A program made the translations under genes and the position numbers. 20,892 nt of DNA from DAOPXV01 sp035352535 (lineage in GTDB: Bacteria > Muiribacteriota > UBA9980), in contig CAZJFS010000069.1 of NCBI GenBank assembly GCA_964545075.1, positions 1-20,892 on the forward strand, given 5' to 3'. Below the pieces are notes generated by a model. It saw nothing but the letters and a program-made list of their open reading frames with translations, did no database searches and was not told the DNA's origin. Shown piece by piece: positions 8,266-15,277 of the stretch (within the stretch, counting starts at the first letter, position 1; the number at the start of each line of letters is the position of its first letter).

Positions 8266-9468
8266 TTACTTATTTTTGAGCGAGTAATCGACCGAGACCA
8301 TAACGCTTCCCGAAAGAGCCTTGCCGTTTTTATATATCGGCTTGAAGCGCCACATTTCCGCCTGCCTTACCAGGTCCTGGGCCAGCCTGTCGGATATGGG
8401 CGACTGGTGTTTCGTGACCGATCCCACTTCGCCGTTCGGCAGTATCTCGAGGATGACCATTACGGTTCCTTCAGCGCCCTGTTCCTGGGCCCATTTTGGG
8501 TATGTTATTTCGGGCGGGCCGTTCAGGAAGCTCGGAACTTCGTTGTATGAACTGTTTTCAACCATTTCAAAGGCTATGCCTGATCTTTTGGAGCCATTAG
8601 GGCTTCCGAAGGCGCCCGTTCCGCCTTTTTTACCGGTGCCTTTGCCGCCGGCCGCTGGCGATCCTTCCGAAAAGTTCCGGCCGTTTTCGCTTAACGTTTC
8701 GTCCGCCGCGTCAGACGCCGAGGGCTTTTCCGCCATTTGGCCTATTCCGGCCGTCGAAGCTATGAGTTCGCCTTCTTCATCTATCATTTTAACGTCGGTT
8801 TTCTGAAGCGTTATAATATCGTCGCCTCCGTTCGTATTTAAGGCTTTAGCCGATACTTCGCCGGTCGTCGCGCCGTCCTGATCAGGATAATCGGCCGATT
8901 TGAGTTTTTTCCCAATCTCTTTCCCGACTTCGACCGGTATGTCCAGAGCGGCCGTGGATTTTTTTTCATGCTTTGGAAATATCTTATACGATATGTCATT
9001 TTCCGAAAGCGTTTTTTGCGCCTTGACTTCGAGCGGAGAATGAATATCGGAAGGCTTCAGCTGGGCCATCTTTTTAGGCTGCCTGACGTCCGATTTTTTA
9101 ACCTGCCTGCTTTTAGCCAGAGCCATTGTTCCTGAAATATTTTTGGGCGCGGCGGCGGTTTTAAAGATGGCGGCCGTGTTCTTGATTTCGGTTTTTCCCG
9201 AGCTCTGCGCAGGAGTGTAATTTACCGAGACGCCCGCGGTTTCGCCTCCAGGTTCGATCCCATTGCCGAAAGGAGTTCCGAGCGGAATAAAGCTGAAATA
9301 TGATAAAGCGAGGAACATCACGGCGTGTATCGTGACTGAAGCCGCGAATGACGCGGATTGAGGGTCTTTCTTAATTTTTTTGCCGGCGGATAGAAGCAAT
9401 GACGAGAATTTACCGAGCGCGTCTTCCGCCATGGCGCTAATTTGCCATTGCTCTCGCATTCTTTTCAT
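8266..9468 (-). CDS. tonB: TonB energy-transducing protein
   Basis: This 400-residue protein has one membrane segment at about 41-62 that includes the SxxxH motif (S44, H48) characteristic of TonB and needed for contact with ExbB/ExbD. A long periplasmic linker, rich in K, S and A rather than the usual Pro-Lys repeats, spans about 63-300. The TonB C-terminal domain covers about 318-396, with Y-P-K-W-A, a G-x-V-x-V strand and W-R-F-K-P near 373-377. The cytoplasmic N-terminus of about 40 residues is longer than usual. The start at 9468 is supported by GGAG 7 bases upstream and overlaps the end of exbD by 32 bases. It would carry proton-motive-force energy to an outer-membrane partner, most obviously the barrel encoded upstream. 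Confidence 0.9.
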   Translation of the reverse strand: MKRMREQWQISAMAEDALGKFSSLLLSAGKKIKKDPQSASFAASVTIHAVMFLALSYFSFIPLGTPFGNGIEPGGETAGVSVNYTPAQSSGKTEIKNTAAIFKTAAAPKNISGTMALAKSRQVKKSDVRQPKKMAQLKPSDIHSPLEVKAQKTLSENDISYKIFPKHEKKSTAALDIPVEVGKEIGKKLKSADYPDQDGATTGEVSAKALNTNGGDDIITLQKTDVKMIDEEGELIASTAGIGQMAEKPSASDAADETLSENGRNFSEGSPAAGGKGTGKKGGTGAFGSPNGSKRSGIAFEMVENSSYNEVPSFLNGPPEITYPKWAQEQGAEGTVMVILEILPNGEVGSVTKHQSPISDRLAQDLVRQAEMWRFKPIYKNGKALSGSVMVSVDYSLKNK

Positions 9469-9895
9469 ATTTTTCTCCGCTCACGTTCTGCGTGGCTATA
9501 TTTAAATTTACAATACCGTATTTTTTTGCCAGGTCTAAAACCTCCACCACTTTTCCGTGAGAACATGTGGCGTCGGCGCTTAACAGGAGGTTGGACTTCT
9601 GCGACAGCAGCTGCTTTTCGGCGAAAGCGTCGCGGAGTTTGTCCGGCGTGATCCTGTTTCCGTTGAGATAAATTTTTTCCTCGCGGTCTATTTTAACCTC
9701 TAAATTTCCGGGCGTTTCGCTCTTGATCGTTTTCGCCTGTGAAGTTTTGGGCAGGCTTACGTCTATAGCGCTCGCGGTGGTGTTAAAAGTAGTGGTTATG
9801 AGCAGAAATATATTTATCATAAACAAAATGTCTATGAGGTTTATCATATTTATTTCGGCTCTTAATTTTTTCGGCTTTCTGAAATTAAGACTCAT
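9437..9895 (-). CDS. exbD: ExbD/TolR family proton-channel subunit
   Basis: The 152-residue product has a short basic cytoplasmic start, one membrane helix at about 16-36 and a periplasmic domain of about 110 residues, the usual ExbD size and layout. Asp22 in N-L-I-D at the start of the helix corresponds to the essential protonatable Asp of ExbD/TolR. Its ATG overlaps the exbB stop in an ATGA arrangement and its 3' end overlaps tonB by 32 bases, so translation of the three is coupled. Together with ExbB it forms the inner-membrane motor that energises TonB. TolR is the alternative, but the adjacent TonB favours ExbD. Confidence 0.9.
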   Translation of the reverse strand: MSLNFRKPKKLRAEINMINLIDILFMINIFLLITTTFNTTASAIDVSLPKTSQAKTIKSETPGNLEVKIDREEKIYLNGNRITPDKLRDAFAEKQLLSQKSNLLLSADATCSHGKVVEVLDLAKKYGIVNLNIATQNVSGEKYEKNARAMAN

Positions 9896-10506
9896 TTCAA
9901 TCCGTCCTTTTTCTCGACAAAATCAATGAAATCAGACATGGCGTGCTCGGTTTCAATAACGACCGTTTCATATCTCGAATTGAGATAGTTATACGCCAGT
10001 ATCGAGGGGATGGCTATGATCAGGCCGTAAGCCGTCGTTATCAGTGCTTCGGAAATGCCGCCAGCTACGACGGTCGGGCTGCTGGCGCCTTTCAGGGAGA
10101 TAGCCGAAAACGCGGATATCATGCCGGTCACCGTTCCAAGAAGGCCCAGAAGCGGCGTGGTGTTGCCGATGATGGCCAGATGTTTTATCTTGCCTTCCGA
10201 TCTCTGGATTTCGTAGCTTCCTATTTCGTTGATGCGCGATTTCAGGTCGGAAGTTCCGGAGCTTAAAAGGTTAAGGCACTGCAGCAGTATCGAGCCGAGA
10301 GGGCCCGGAGTCCTTCTTAACATCATTAATGCGTGGTCGTTGTCTTTATCGAGCAGCATTCTTTTTATGTCCGAGATGAAAGTTTTATAATTGAAGCTGA
10401 TGCTGTAGAAAAAATAAAGCCTTTCTATGAAAACGCTCAGCCCGTAAACTGAAAGCAGCATTATGAAGTACATTACGGGGCCGCCCTTCTGGAAATATTC
10501 TAACAT
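9892..10506 (-). CDS. exbB: ExbB/TolQ family proton-channel subunit
   Basis: This 204-residue MotA/TolQ/ExbB family protein has three membrane segments at about 11-33, 115-137 and 152-174. The diagnostic stretch G-N-T-T-P-L-L-G-L-L-G-T-V-T-G lies at 114-128 and I-S-E-A-L-I-T-T-A-Y-G at 151-161, which line the pore in the ExbB family. AAGGAG lies 8 to 10 bases before the ATG at 10506. It is the first gene of a tight exbB-exbD-tonB-radical SAM unit. A GC-rich spacer separates it from the barrel gene upstream on the same strand, so the two could be co-transcribed. Confidence 0.92.
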   Translation of the reverse strand: MLEYFQKGGPVMYFIMLLSVYGLSVFIERLYFFYSISFNYKTFISDIKRMLLDKDNDHALMMLRRTPGPLGSILLQCLNLLSSGTSDLKSRINEIGSYEIQRSEGKIKHLAIIGNTTPLLGLLGTVTGMISAFSAISLKGASSPTVVAGGISEALITTAYGLIIAIPSILAYNYLNSRYETVVIETEHAMSDFIDFVEKKDGLK

Positions 10507-10657
10507 TTTAAGATCACTCCTTGTTATCGCTTTTTAATTTCGTTATTTGATTTTCATCGCCCGGCTTCGTTATCGGCCCGTTATTCGGGCTTCGCGGCGG
10601 GCCCGGCTGTTTTTCTCTTCCGCTGTGCCGGTTTGTTCCGGCGTTGCGCCCTGCGCC
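10507..10657 (-). other. GC-rich spacer with hairpins between barrel gene and exbB
   Basis: This 151-base gap contains two short hairpins: GCCGG and CCGGC around a 6-base loop (10627-10642), and GCCCG and CGGGC around a 5-base loop (10576-10590). GCCCGGCT also occurs twice as a direct repeat at 10559 and 10601. The frame of the barrel gene stays open for 47 codons after its TAG, ending at a TGA that overlaps the ribosome site of exbB. No ordinary start codon lies in that stretch. It could adjust downstream expression or hold a readthrough tail. Confidence 0.5.
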
Positions 10658-12451
10658 CTAGTATTTATAGTTTAACCCGAGCGCGAATTTCCTTCCGTGG
10701 TACGCGTAACCGGGATGAAGTTTAAGATCGCTGTTAAGTATATTATCGGCCCTGAAAAGAATTTTTCCATTTTCGTTGAAACTTTTTGAAAGATCCAGGC
10801 CGAGCGATGAATTGGATGGCACTTTAGCGTTCGCCGCGGGATTTTTGGACGAATCCATCTCGCTTTTCATTCTTTCGGTGATCCTTGCTTCAAGGCCGTT
10901 TTTAGCCTTGTAATTGACGCCTAAAATATATTCTGTTTTAGGAATATATGGCATTAGATCGTTTGCGCTGTCGGAAACGTTCGTTGAAACAGCCGACATA
11001 TCAGCGGTCATTTCTTCGTTTAGCCTGTGTTCGGCGCCGACCGTAAATTTGTTCGATTTGGCCGAATCGGCGAATGCGCCGAACGCCGAGCGAGCGTCGT
11101 TTGAATTGAGGTCCGTAAGATATAAAAGGCCGTCATGTTTGGAATTTTTGTAGGAAGCCTTCAGCTTCGTGTCCTCGCTCATGTTCAATTCCGCCGATAA
11201 TTCGGCGAAGGTTTCGTCGTTCTCATATGTGTTGTCGTTGAAAAAATTCGTTCCGGCAGCTGATTTAGCCCATACTATTGAATTTTCATCCGGGAACAGG
11301 AACGATATCGCGTCATACTTTCTGGCGGTCCTTCCGGCCGTGAGTTTATATTTATTGGCAACTTCTTTTCCGGACAGCTGGAATTTTTCCTTTAATACGG
11401 CGGAAGCCGTGCCGCCTATTTTTGCTGACTTATCGCCATTTTTAGCTATTTCCGGATTTATCTGGACCATGAATTTTTCGGAGATGGGGCGTTCGGCGTT
11501 TAAGGCGAAAATTGCCGACGATTTAGAGGAACTGTTCGTGTCCGCCATTTCGAGCCCGTCGCTTGAAAGTTTCAATTCGAGCGTCAGCGGATTGTTTTCA
11601 AACACCATGTCGTGGGCTATGCCCATTGAATAAAGCGAAGCGTCATATTTATCGGAAATTTTCGACGCCGGTATTTTTATGTCTTTCGATACGTTTTCGA
11701 CGCCTATTTCAAAACGGTTGTCCTTTGTCGAATATTTTCCGCCGATCGAATATGCGGCGCCTTCGGTTTCCATGTAGCTGCCGGCAAAATTATCGAAGCC
11801 TGGAAGGTTGCGGTTACCGCCCTTATAAGCGGCCTTTACTTTTGTCGATCCGTCGGCATCTTCCGAAGCGTAATTATATACGGCGTTAAGATCGCGGTAA
11901 TCGCTTTTGTATCTGTAACCGCCGGATTCCGAAGCTGAAATGTCCAGGACCGACCTGCTTTCGGGGCCATTATCTATAACGACCTGCCCCGCTGATGACG
12001 TGGTGGAATAACTTCCTGACAGACCTTCATAATATGCGCTTATTTCGCTCTTTTTTTCTTTTTCGCCCGACATTACGTTGGATTTTGATGCTATGAAGTC
12101 CGCCGATCCAGCTTTTTCAGTCTTAGCGCCTTCGATGTCGCTGGCCACATAGGTTACCTTCTTTTTCGAGGCGTCTTTTATCTTCGTCTTGTCTTCGCCT
12201 ACAACCGTAATGTTGCCCAGATCGTAAACTTTATCGTCTTTTTTAGAAGCCGTGGAGGCGTTGATTTTTTCTTCTGAAGGCGCCGCGGCCGTAGTTTTTT
12301 TGGCGGCCTTCCGGGTCTTGGCTGGTTTTTTGACCGTTATTTTAACGTTTTCCACCGCTGGAAACGCTTCCGTCGCCATGGCGGTTATGAACAAGAGGAT
12401 GAATAATAGGTTGAATCCCTTTAAAAAGAATTCTCTTAAGCTCGTTTTCAT
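10658..12451 (-). CDS. Outer-membrane beta-barrel protein with TonB-box-like segment, plug domain not evident
   Basis: The 597-residue product starts with a signal peptide (about 1-32), then a Lys/Ala-rich linker (33-73) and a segment Y-D-L-G-N-I-T-V-V-G-E-D at 76-87 that resembles the TonB box found at the start of TonB-dependent receptors. A short polar region leads into about 460 residues of alternating polar/hydrophobic strands typical of an outer-membrane barrel, ending in N-Y-K-Y with the expected terminal aromatic residue. Receptors normally have a plug of about 120-150 residues between box and barrel; only about 50 residues are available here. The location directly upstream of exbB-exbD-tonB suggests it is the energised partner. 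Substrate is unknown. A non-TonB porin-like barrel is the alternative. Confidence 0.75.
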   Translation of the reverse strand: MKTSLREFFLKGFNLLFILLFITAMATEAFPAVENVKITVKKPAKTRKAAKKTTAAAPSEEKINASTASKKDDKVYDLGNITVVGEDKTKIKDASKKKVTYVASDIEGAKTEKAGSADFIASKSNVMSGEKEKKSEISAYYEGLSGSYSTTSSAGQVVIDNGPESRSVLDISASESGGYRYKSDYRDLNAVYNYASEDADGSTKVKAAYKGGNRNLPGFDNFAGSYMETEGAAYSIGGKYSTKDNRFEIGVENVSKDIKIPASKISDKYDASLYSMGIAHDMVFENNPLTLELKLSSDGLEMADTNSSSKSSAIFALNAERPISEKFMVQINPEIAKNGDKSAKIGGTASAVLKEKFQLSGKEVANKYKLTAGRTARKYDAISFLFPDENSIVWAKSAAGTNFFNDNTYENDETFAELSAELNMSEDTKLKASYKNSKHDGLLYLTDLNSNDARSAFGAFADSAKSNKFTVGAEHRLNEEMTADMSAVSTNVSDSANDLMPYIPKTEYILGVNYKAKNGLEARITERMKSEMDSSKNPAANAKVPSNSSLGLDLSKSFNENGKILFRADNILNSDLKLHPGYAYHGRKFALGLNYKY

Positions 12452-12560
12452 GCGTTATCCCTTCTTTTTTGTATGTGTTTTTAATAAATGCTCGATATAC
12501 CATCCATTAACATATCGGAAAAAAGTTGAAAAAATAAAACGCTTTATTTCATTGCGGTGG

Positions 12561-12589
12561 TTGACAAAACCTACAAAAAAAGATATTCT
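12561..12589 (+). promoter_or_regulatory. Sigma70-type promoter for ade
   Basis: TTGACA (12561-12566) is an exact -35 box and TATTCT (12584-12589) a four-of-six -10 box, with 17 bases between. Transcription would start near 12596, about 39 bases before the ATG. A GGGG-type ribosome site lies at 12623-12626. Confidence 0.7.
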
Positions 12590-12634
12590 GTTGTAAAATT
12601 TTCAATATAATTTAAAAAAACAGGGGTAGAAAAA

Positions 12635-14248
12635 ATGATATCCGGCAACATCGTCGACGTATTGAATTCGAAAATTTATTCGGGAACTTTTGTCATAGAG
12701 AACGGAAGGATCGTCGAGGTGATCCGTGATAATAAAAAATACGATAATTATATAATTCCGGGATTTATAGATTCTCACGTACATATCGAAAGCTCGATGC
12801 TCATCCCTTCGGAATTCGCAAGGCTCGCTCTGGTTCACGGGACGGTGGCGACCGTTTCGGATCCGCATGAGATCGCGAACGTGATGGGAATTTCAGGCGT
12901 GGATTATATGCTTGAAAACGCGAGGAGCGTGCCTTTGAAATTTTATTTCAGCGTTCCTTCCTGCGTTCCATTTGAAAAAGGCGGCGGTATCCTTACGATA
13001 GAAGATGTCGAAAGGCTTATGGGTTTGGACCGTGTAAAATGTCTCGGCGAGGTTATGAATTACGTCGGAGTTTTAAACGATGACAAGGATATATTACAAA
13101 AGATAGATATCGCTAAAAAATACTATAAAGCCGTGGACGGACACGCTCCGGAACTTTCGGGCGATGGCCTTGTCAAATATGTGAAAGCGGGCATTACGAC
13201 CGACCACGAATGCATATGCGAAAAAGAGGCGCTTGAAAAAATAGCGCTTGGAATGATGATACAGATAAGGGAAGGCTCCGCGGCCAAAAACTTCGACGCG
13301 CTGGCTCCGATCATTGATAAGCATTATAAAAACTGTATGTTCGCGAGCGACGACAAGCATCCCGACGACCTTTTAAAAGGTCATATCAACGAACTCGTGA
13401 AACGGTGCGTTAAAAAAGGAATAGATGTAATGAAAGCGCTGCGCATGGCGAGCGTCAATCCCATAATGCATTATAATCTCGATGTCGGAATGCTTCAGCC
13501 TGGAGATTACGCGGACTTTTTAGAGGTTGATAACCTGACGGAGCTCAACGTTCTGAAAACCTACATAAACGGAAAAGTGGTCGCGGAAAAAGGCAGGGCC
13601 TTGATATCGCGGAAGCAGGCTCCGGTCGTAAATAATTTTAATGTATTGAAAAAATCGCCGGACGATTTTTCGATAAAAGGCGAAGGCTGTAAAATAAAGG
13701 TGATAGAAGCCGTAGACGGCCAGCTTATCACTAACAAACTAATACTTTCGCCTAAAGTCGATGAAAACGGGAATATGGTAAGCGACATAGAACGTGATAT
13801 TCTTAAAATAGTCGTGGTCGACCGCTATAAAGAAGCGAAACCGGCCGTCGGTTTTATTAAGAATTTCGGTTTTAAGCACGGCGCCATCGCTTCGTCGGTG
13901 ACCCACGATTCGCATAATATCATAGCGGTCGGCGTGTCAGACGAAGAGATATGCCGCGCGGTTAATATGATAATTGAGCAAAAGGGCGGCATAAGCATAA
14001 TTTCAAATGAAGGCGATATGATCCTGCCGCTGTCGGTCGCCGGGATAATAAGCGCCGAGGATTCACATATCGTTATCGAAAAATACGCTAAAATAGATAA
14101 AATGGTCAAAAAGCTCAAAACGAATATTCACGCTCCTTTTATGACGCTCTCCTTCATGGCGCTCGTCGTTATACCGCGTCTTAAGATAAGCGTTAACGGC
14201 CTTTTTGACGGGGAAAAATTCGAATACACCAGTCTCTTCGTGAAGTGA
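12635..14248 (+). CDS. ade: Adenine deaminase
   Basis: The 537-residue protein is an amidohydrolase-superfamily adenine deaminase, converting adenine to hypoxanthine and ammonia for purine salvage in the cytoplasm. Visible motifs are the metal-binding H-V-H at 48-50 in P-G-F-I-D-S-H-V-H, then D-P-H-E at 76-79, D-G-H-A-P at 168-172, T-D-H-E at 189-192 and A-S-D-D-K-H at 237-242. The C-terminal Ade domain shows V-T-H-D-S-H-N and a family-typical ending. Its N-terminal strand region is somewhat shorter than in most members. It stands alone, with its own promoter and a terminator after it. Confidence 0.95.
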   Translation: MISGNIVDVLNSKIYSGTFVIENGRIVEVIRDNKKYDNYIIPGFIDSHVHIESSMLIPSEFARLALVHGTVATVSDPHEIANVMGISGVDYMLENARSVPLKFYFSVPSCVPFEKGGGILTIEDVERLMGLDRVKCLGEVMNYVGVLNDDKDILQKIDIAKKYYKAVDGHAPELSGDGLVKYVKAGITTDHECICEKEALEKIALGMMIQIREGSAAKNFDALAPIIDKHYKNCMFASDDKHPDDLLKGHINELVKRCVKKGIDVMKALRMASVNPIMHYNLDVGMLQPGDYADFLEVDNLTELNVLKTYINGKVVAEKGRALISRKQAPVVNNFNVLKKSPDDFSIKGEGCKIKVIEAVDGQLITNKLILSPKVDENGNMVSDIERDILKIVVVDRYKEAKPAVGFIKNFGFKHGAIASSVTHDSHNIIAVGVSDEEICRAVNMIIEQKGGISIISNEGDMILPLSVAGIISAEDSHIVIEKYAKIDKMVKKLKTNIHAPFMTLSFMALVVIPRLKISVNGLFDGEKFEYTSLFVK

Positions 14249-14273
14249 TCCGTTTTTAAAAGAATTTCACATT

Positions 14274-14319
14274 AAATAAAAAAGCCGCCCGTGATTAAAC
14301 CGGCCGGCTTTTTTTATTT
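14274..14319. terminator. Bidirectional intrinsic terminator
   Basis: An A-rich run followed by GCCG (14284-14287) pairs with CGGC (14305-14308) followed by a T-run. Read on either strand this gives a GC stem followed by T residues, as expected between the convergent ade gene and the gene at 14340-15119. Confidence 0.8.
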
Positions 14320-14339
14320 AATTTCAGAAAATTACGGAC

Positions 14340-15119
14340 TTATTTCAAAGTAAGCTTCACCTGTATCTTCGATTTAAGCGTCGAAGCCGGTATTTTTTTT
14401 GATTGAGCGTTTTCGTCCAGGACTTTTACGTCGATGTCGATGGTATTGGTTATCGCGATGATCTTGCCGTTCTCATGGTCGAAATACATGCGTCCGGAGG
14501 CTTCGGCTTTAAGTTCTGAAGTTTTCGTCTTTTCATCCGCCACGCTTAAATTCGTTTCGATGACGGCGCAATTTTTACCTTCAAATTTTTTAAATTCCGC
14601 TACCTTGCATTTCAAAACGGCTTTTAATTCCGTTTCCGTGCTGTCGGTATTTTGAATTTTGAAAGGAGTTTCAATTTTCCATTCTTCTCCGGCTTTTACG
14701 GGTTTTTCAGGAAAGGAAACGATCATGTCCTGAAAATATTGAAGTTTCGTAGGATCTGAAGTTTCAACGATCTTTCCGGCTTTCGTCATTTTAAGGTTGA
14801 CTTTCGAGCCTTTCGGAAGATCGGTTTTTTCGCCTTCGGCCGTGACGCTTTCGTCGATGATCTCAAGTATGAAAGCTAAAGCGTTTTTGGTCGTCGTCGT
14901 GGGGTCTTCGCTCATTTTAAAATTCGCGAAAGATTGCTGAACGATCTTTTTTTCAAGTCCATAAAGAGTGAATATGCTATTTGAATCGACCGTAATAGCG
15001 TAATTTAAGCTTTCGCCGGGTGTGAATTTGTGTTCTAAGAGGATGGCGTCCCCGGCCGCCGCGAATGAAACTACCGATAGGATGAGAAGAATGCTTAATA
15101 AAAATGATCTGATTTTCAT
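14340..15119 (-). CDS. Exported protein of unknown function
   Basis: The 259-residue product has a clear signal peptide (basic start, hydrophobic core, cleavage probably after A-A-A at residue 22). The mature part of about 237 residues alternates polar and hydrophobic positions and looks all-beta, with a run of Lys/Glu-rich strands and few aromatic residues. One phrase, F-P-E-K-P-V-K-A-G-E-E-W, recalls proteins of the DUF6263/lipocalin-like type, but I cannot assign it firmly. AAGGAG lies 10 bases upstream of the start and a perfect promoter with an overlapping palindrome lies further upstream. It is probably a periplasmic or surface protein. Confidence 0.85.
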   Translation of the reverse strand: MKIRSFLLSILLILSVVSFAAAGDAILLEHKFTPGESLNYAITVDSNSIFTLYGLEKKIVQQSFANFKMSEDPTTTTKNALAFILEIIDESVTAEGEKTDLPKGSKVNLKMTKAGKIVETSDPTKLQYFQDMIVSFPEKPVKAGEEWKIETPFKIQNTDSTETELKAVLKCKVAEFKKFEGKNCAVIETNLSVADEKTKTSELKAEASGRMYFDHENGKIIAITNTIDIDVKVLDENAQSKKIPASTLKSKIQVKLTLK

Positions 15120-15155
15120 GAATATATTTCTCCTTTTCCGGATTTTTATTTTACG

Positions 15156-15177
15156 TAATTTCTATCGGTAGAAATTA
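15156..15177. promoter_or_regulatory. Palindrome overlapping the -10 box and start site, likely operator
   Basis: Arms TAATTTCTA (15156-15164) and TAGAAATTA (15169-15177) are perfect 9-base complements around TCGG. The palindrome covers part of the -10 box and the predicted transcription start of the minus-strand gene, the classic position for a repressor site. It could also fold as an mRNA leader hairpin. Confidence 0.55.
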
Positions 15178-15202
15178 TAACAACAATTGAATTTTATGTC
15201 AA
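15174..15202 (-). promoter_or_regulatory. Perfect-consensus sigma70 promoter for the exported protein
   Basis: On the minus strand TTGACA (15202-15197) is followed after 17 bases by TATAAT (15179-15174), both exact consensus matches. The start of transcription would be near 15167, inside the palindrome described separately. Confidence 0.85.
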
Positions 15203-15209
15203 ATGAATT

Positions 15210-15219
15210 TTGAATTCAA
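15210..15219. repeat. Perfect 10-base palindrome between divergent promoters
   Basis: TTGAATTCAA lies between the -35 boxes of the two divergent promoters (15197-15202 minus and 15235-15240 plus). Related TTGAATTT occurs at 15187. It may be a shared regulator site, though AT-rich palindromes of this size also arise by chance. Confidence 0.3.
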
Positions 15220-15234
15220 GCGCAACTAAAAATA

Positions 15235-15263
15235 TTGACTTTATTGTTAAAATAATATAAAAT
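15235..15263 (+). promoter_or_regulatory. Promoter of the glycosyltransferase-ftsY operon
   Basis: TTGACT (15235-15240) and TAAAAT (15258-15263) are each one mismatch from consensus, with 17-base spacing. The start of transcription would be near 15270, only about 8 bases before the ATG at 15278. Confidence 0.65.
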
Positions 15264-15277
15264 AATGATACAAAACT

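Noticed and set aside
12452..12560. Possible minus-strand promoter for the barrel gene
   Set aside because: Only weak boxes such as TATATC with a poor -35 match were found; not good enough to call.
12602..12868. Minus-strand open frame of 88 codons at the start of ade
   Set aside because: It lies opposite the well-supported adenine deaminase, whose metal-binding motifs are encoded on the plus strand, and it has no family resemblance.
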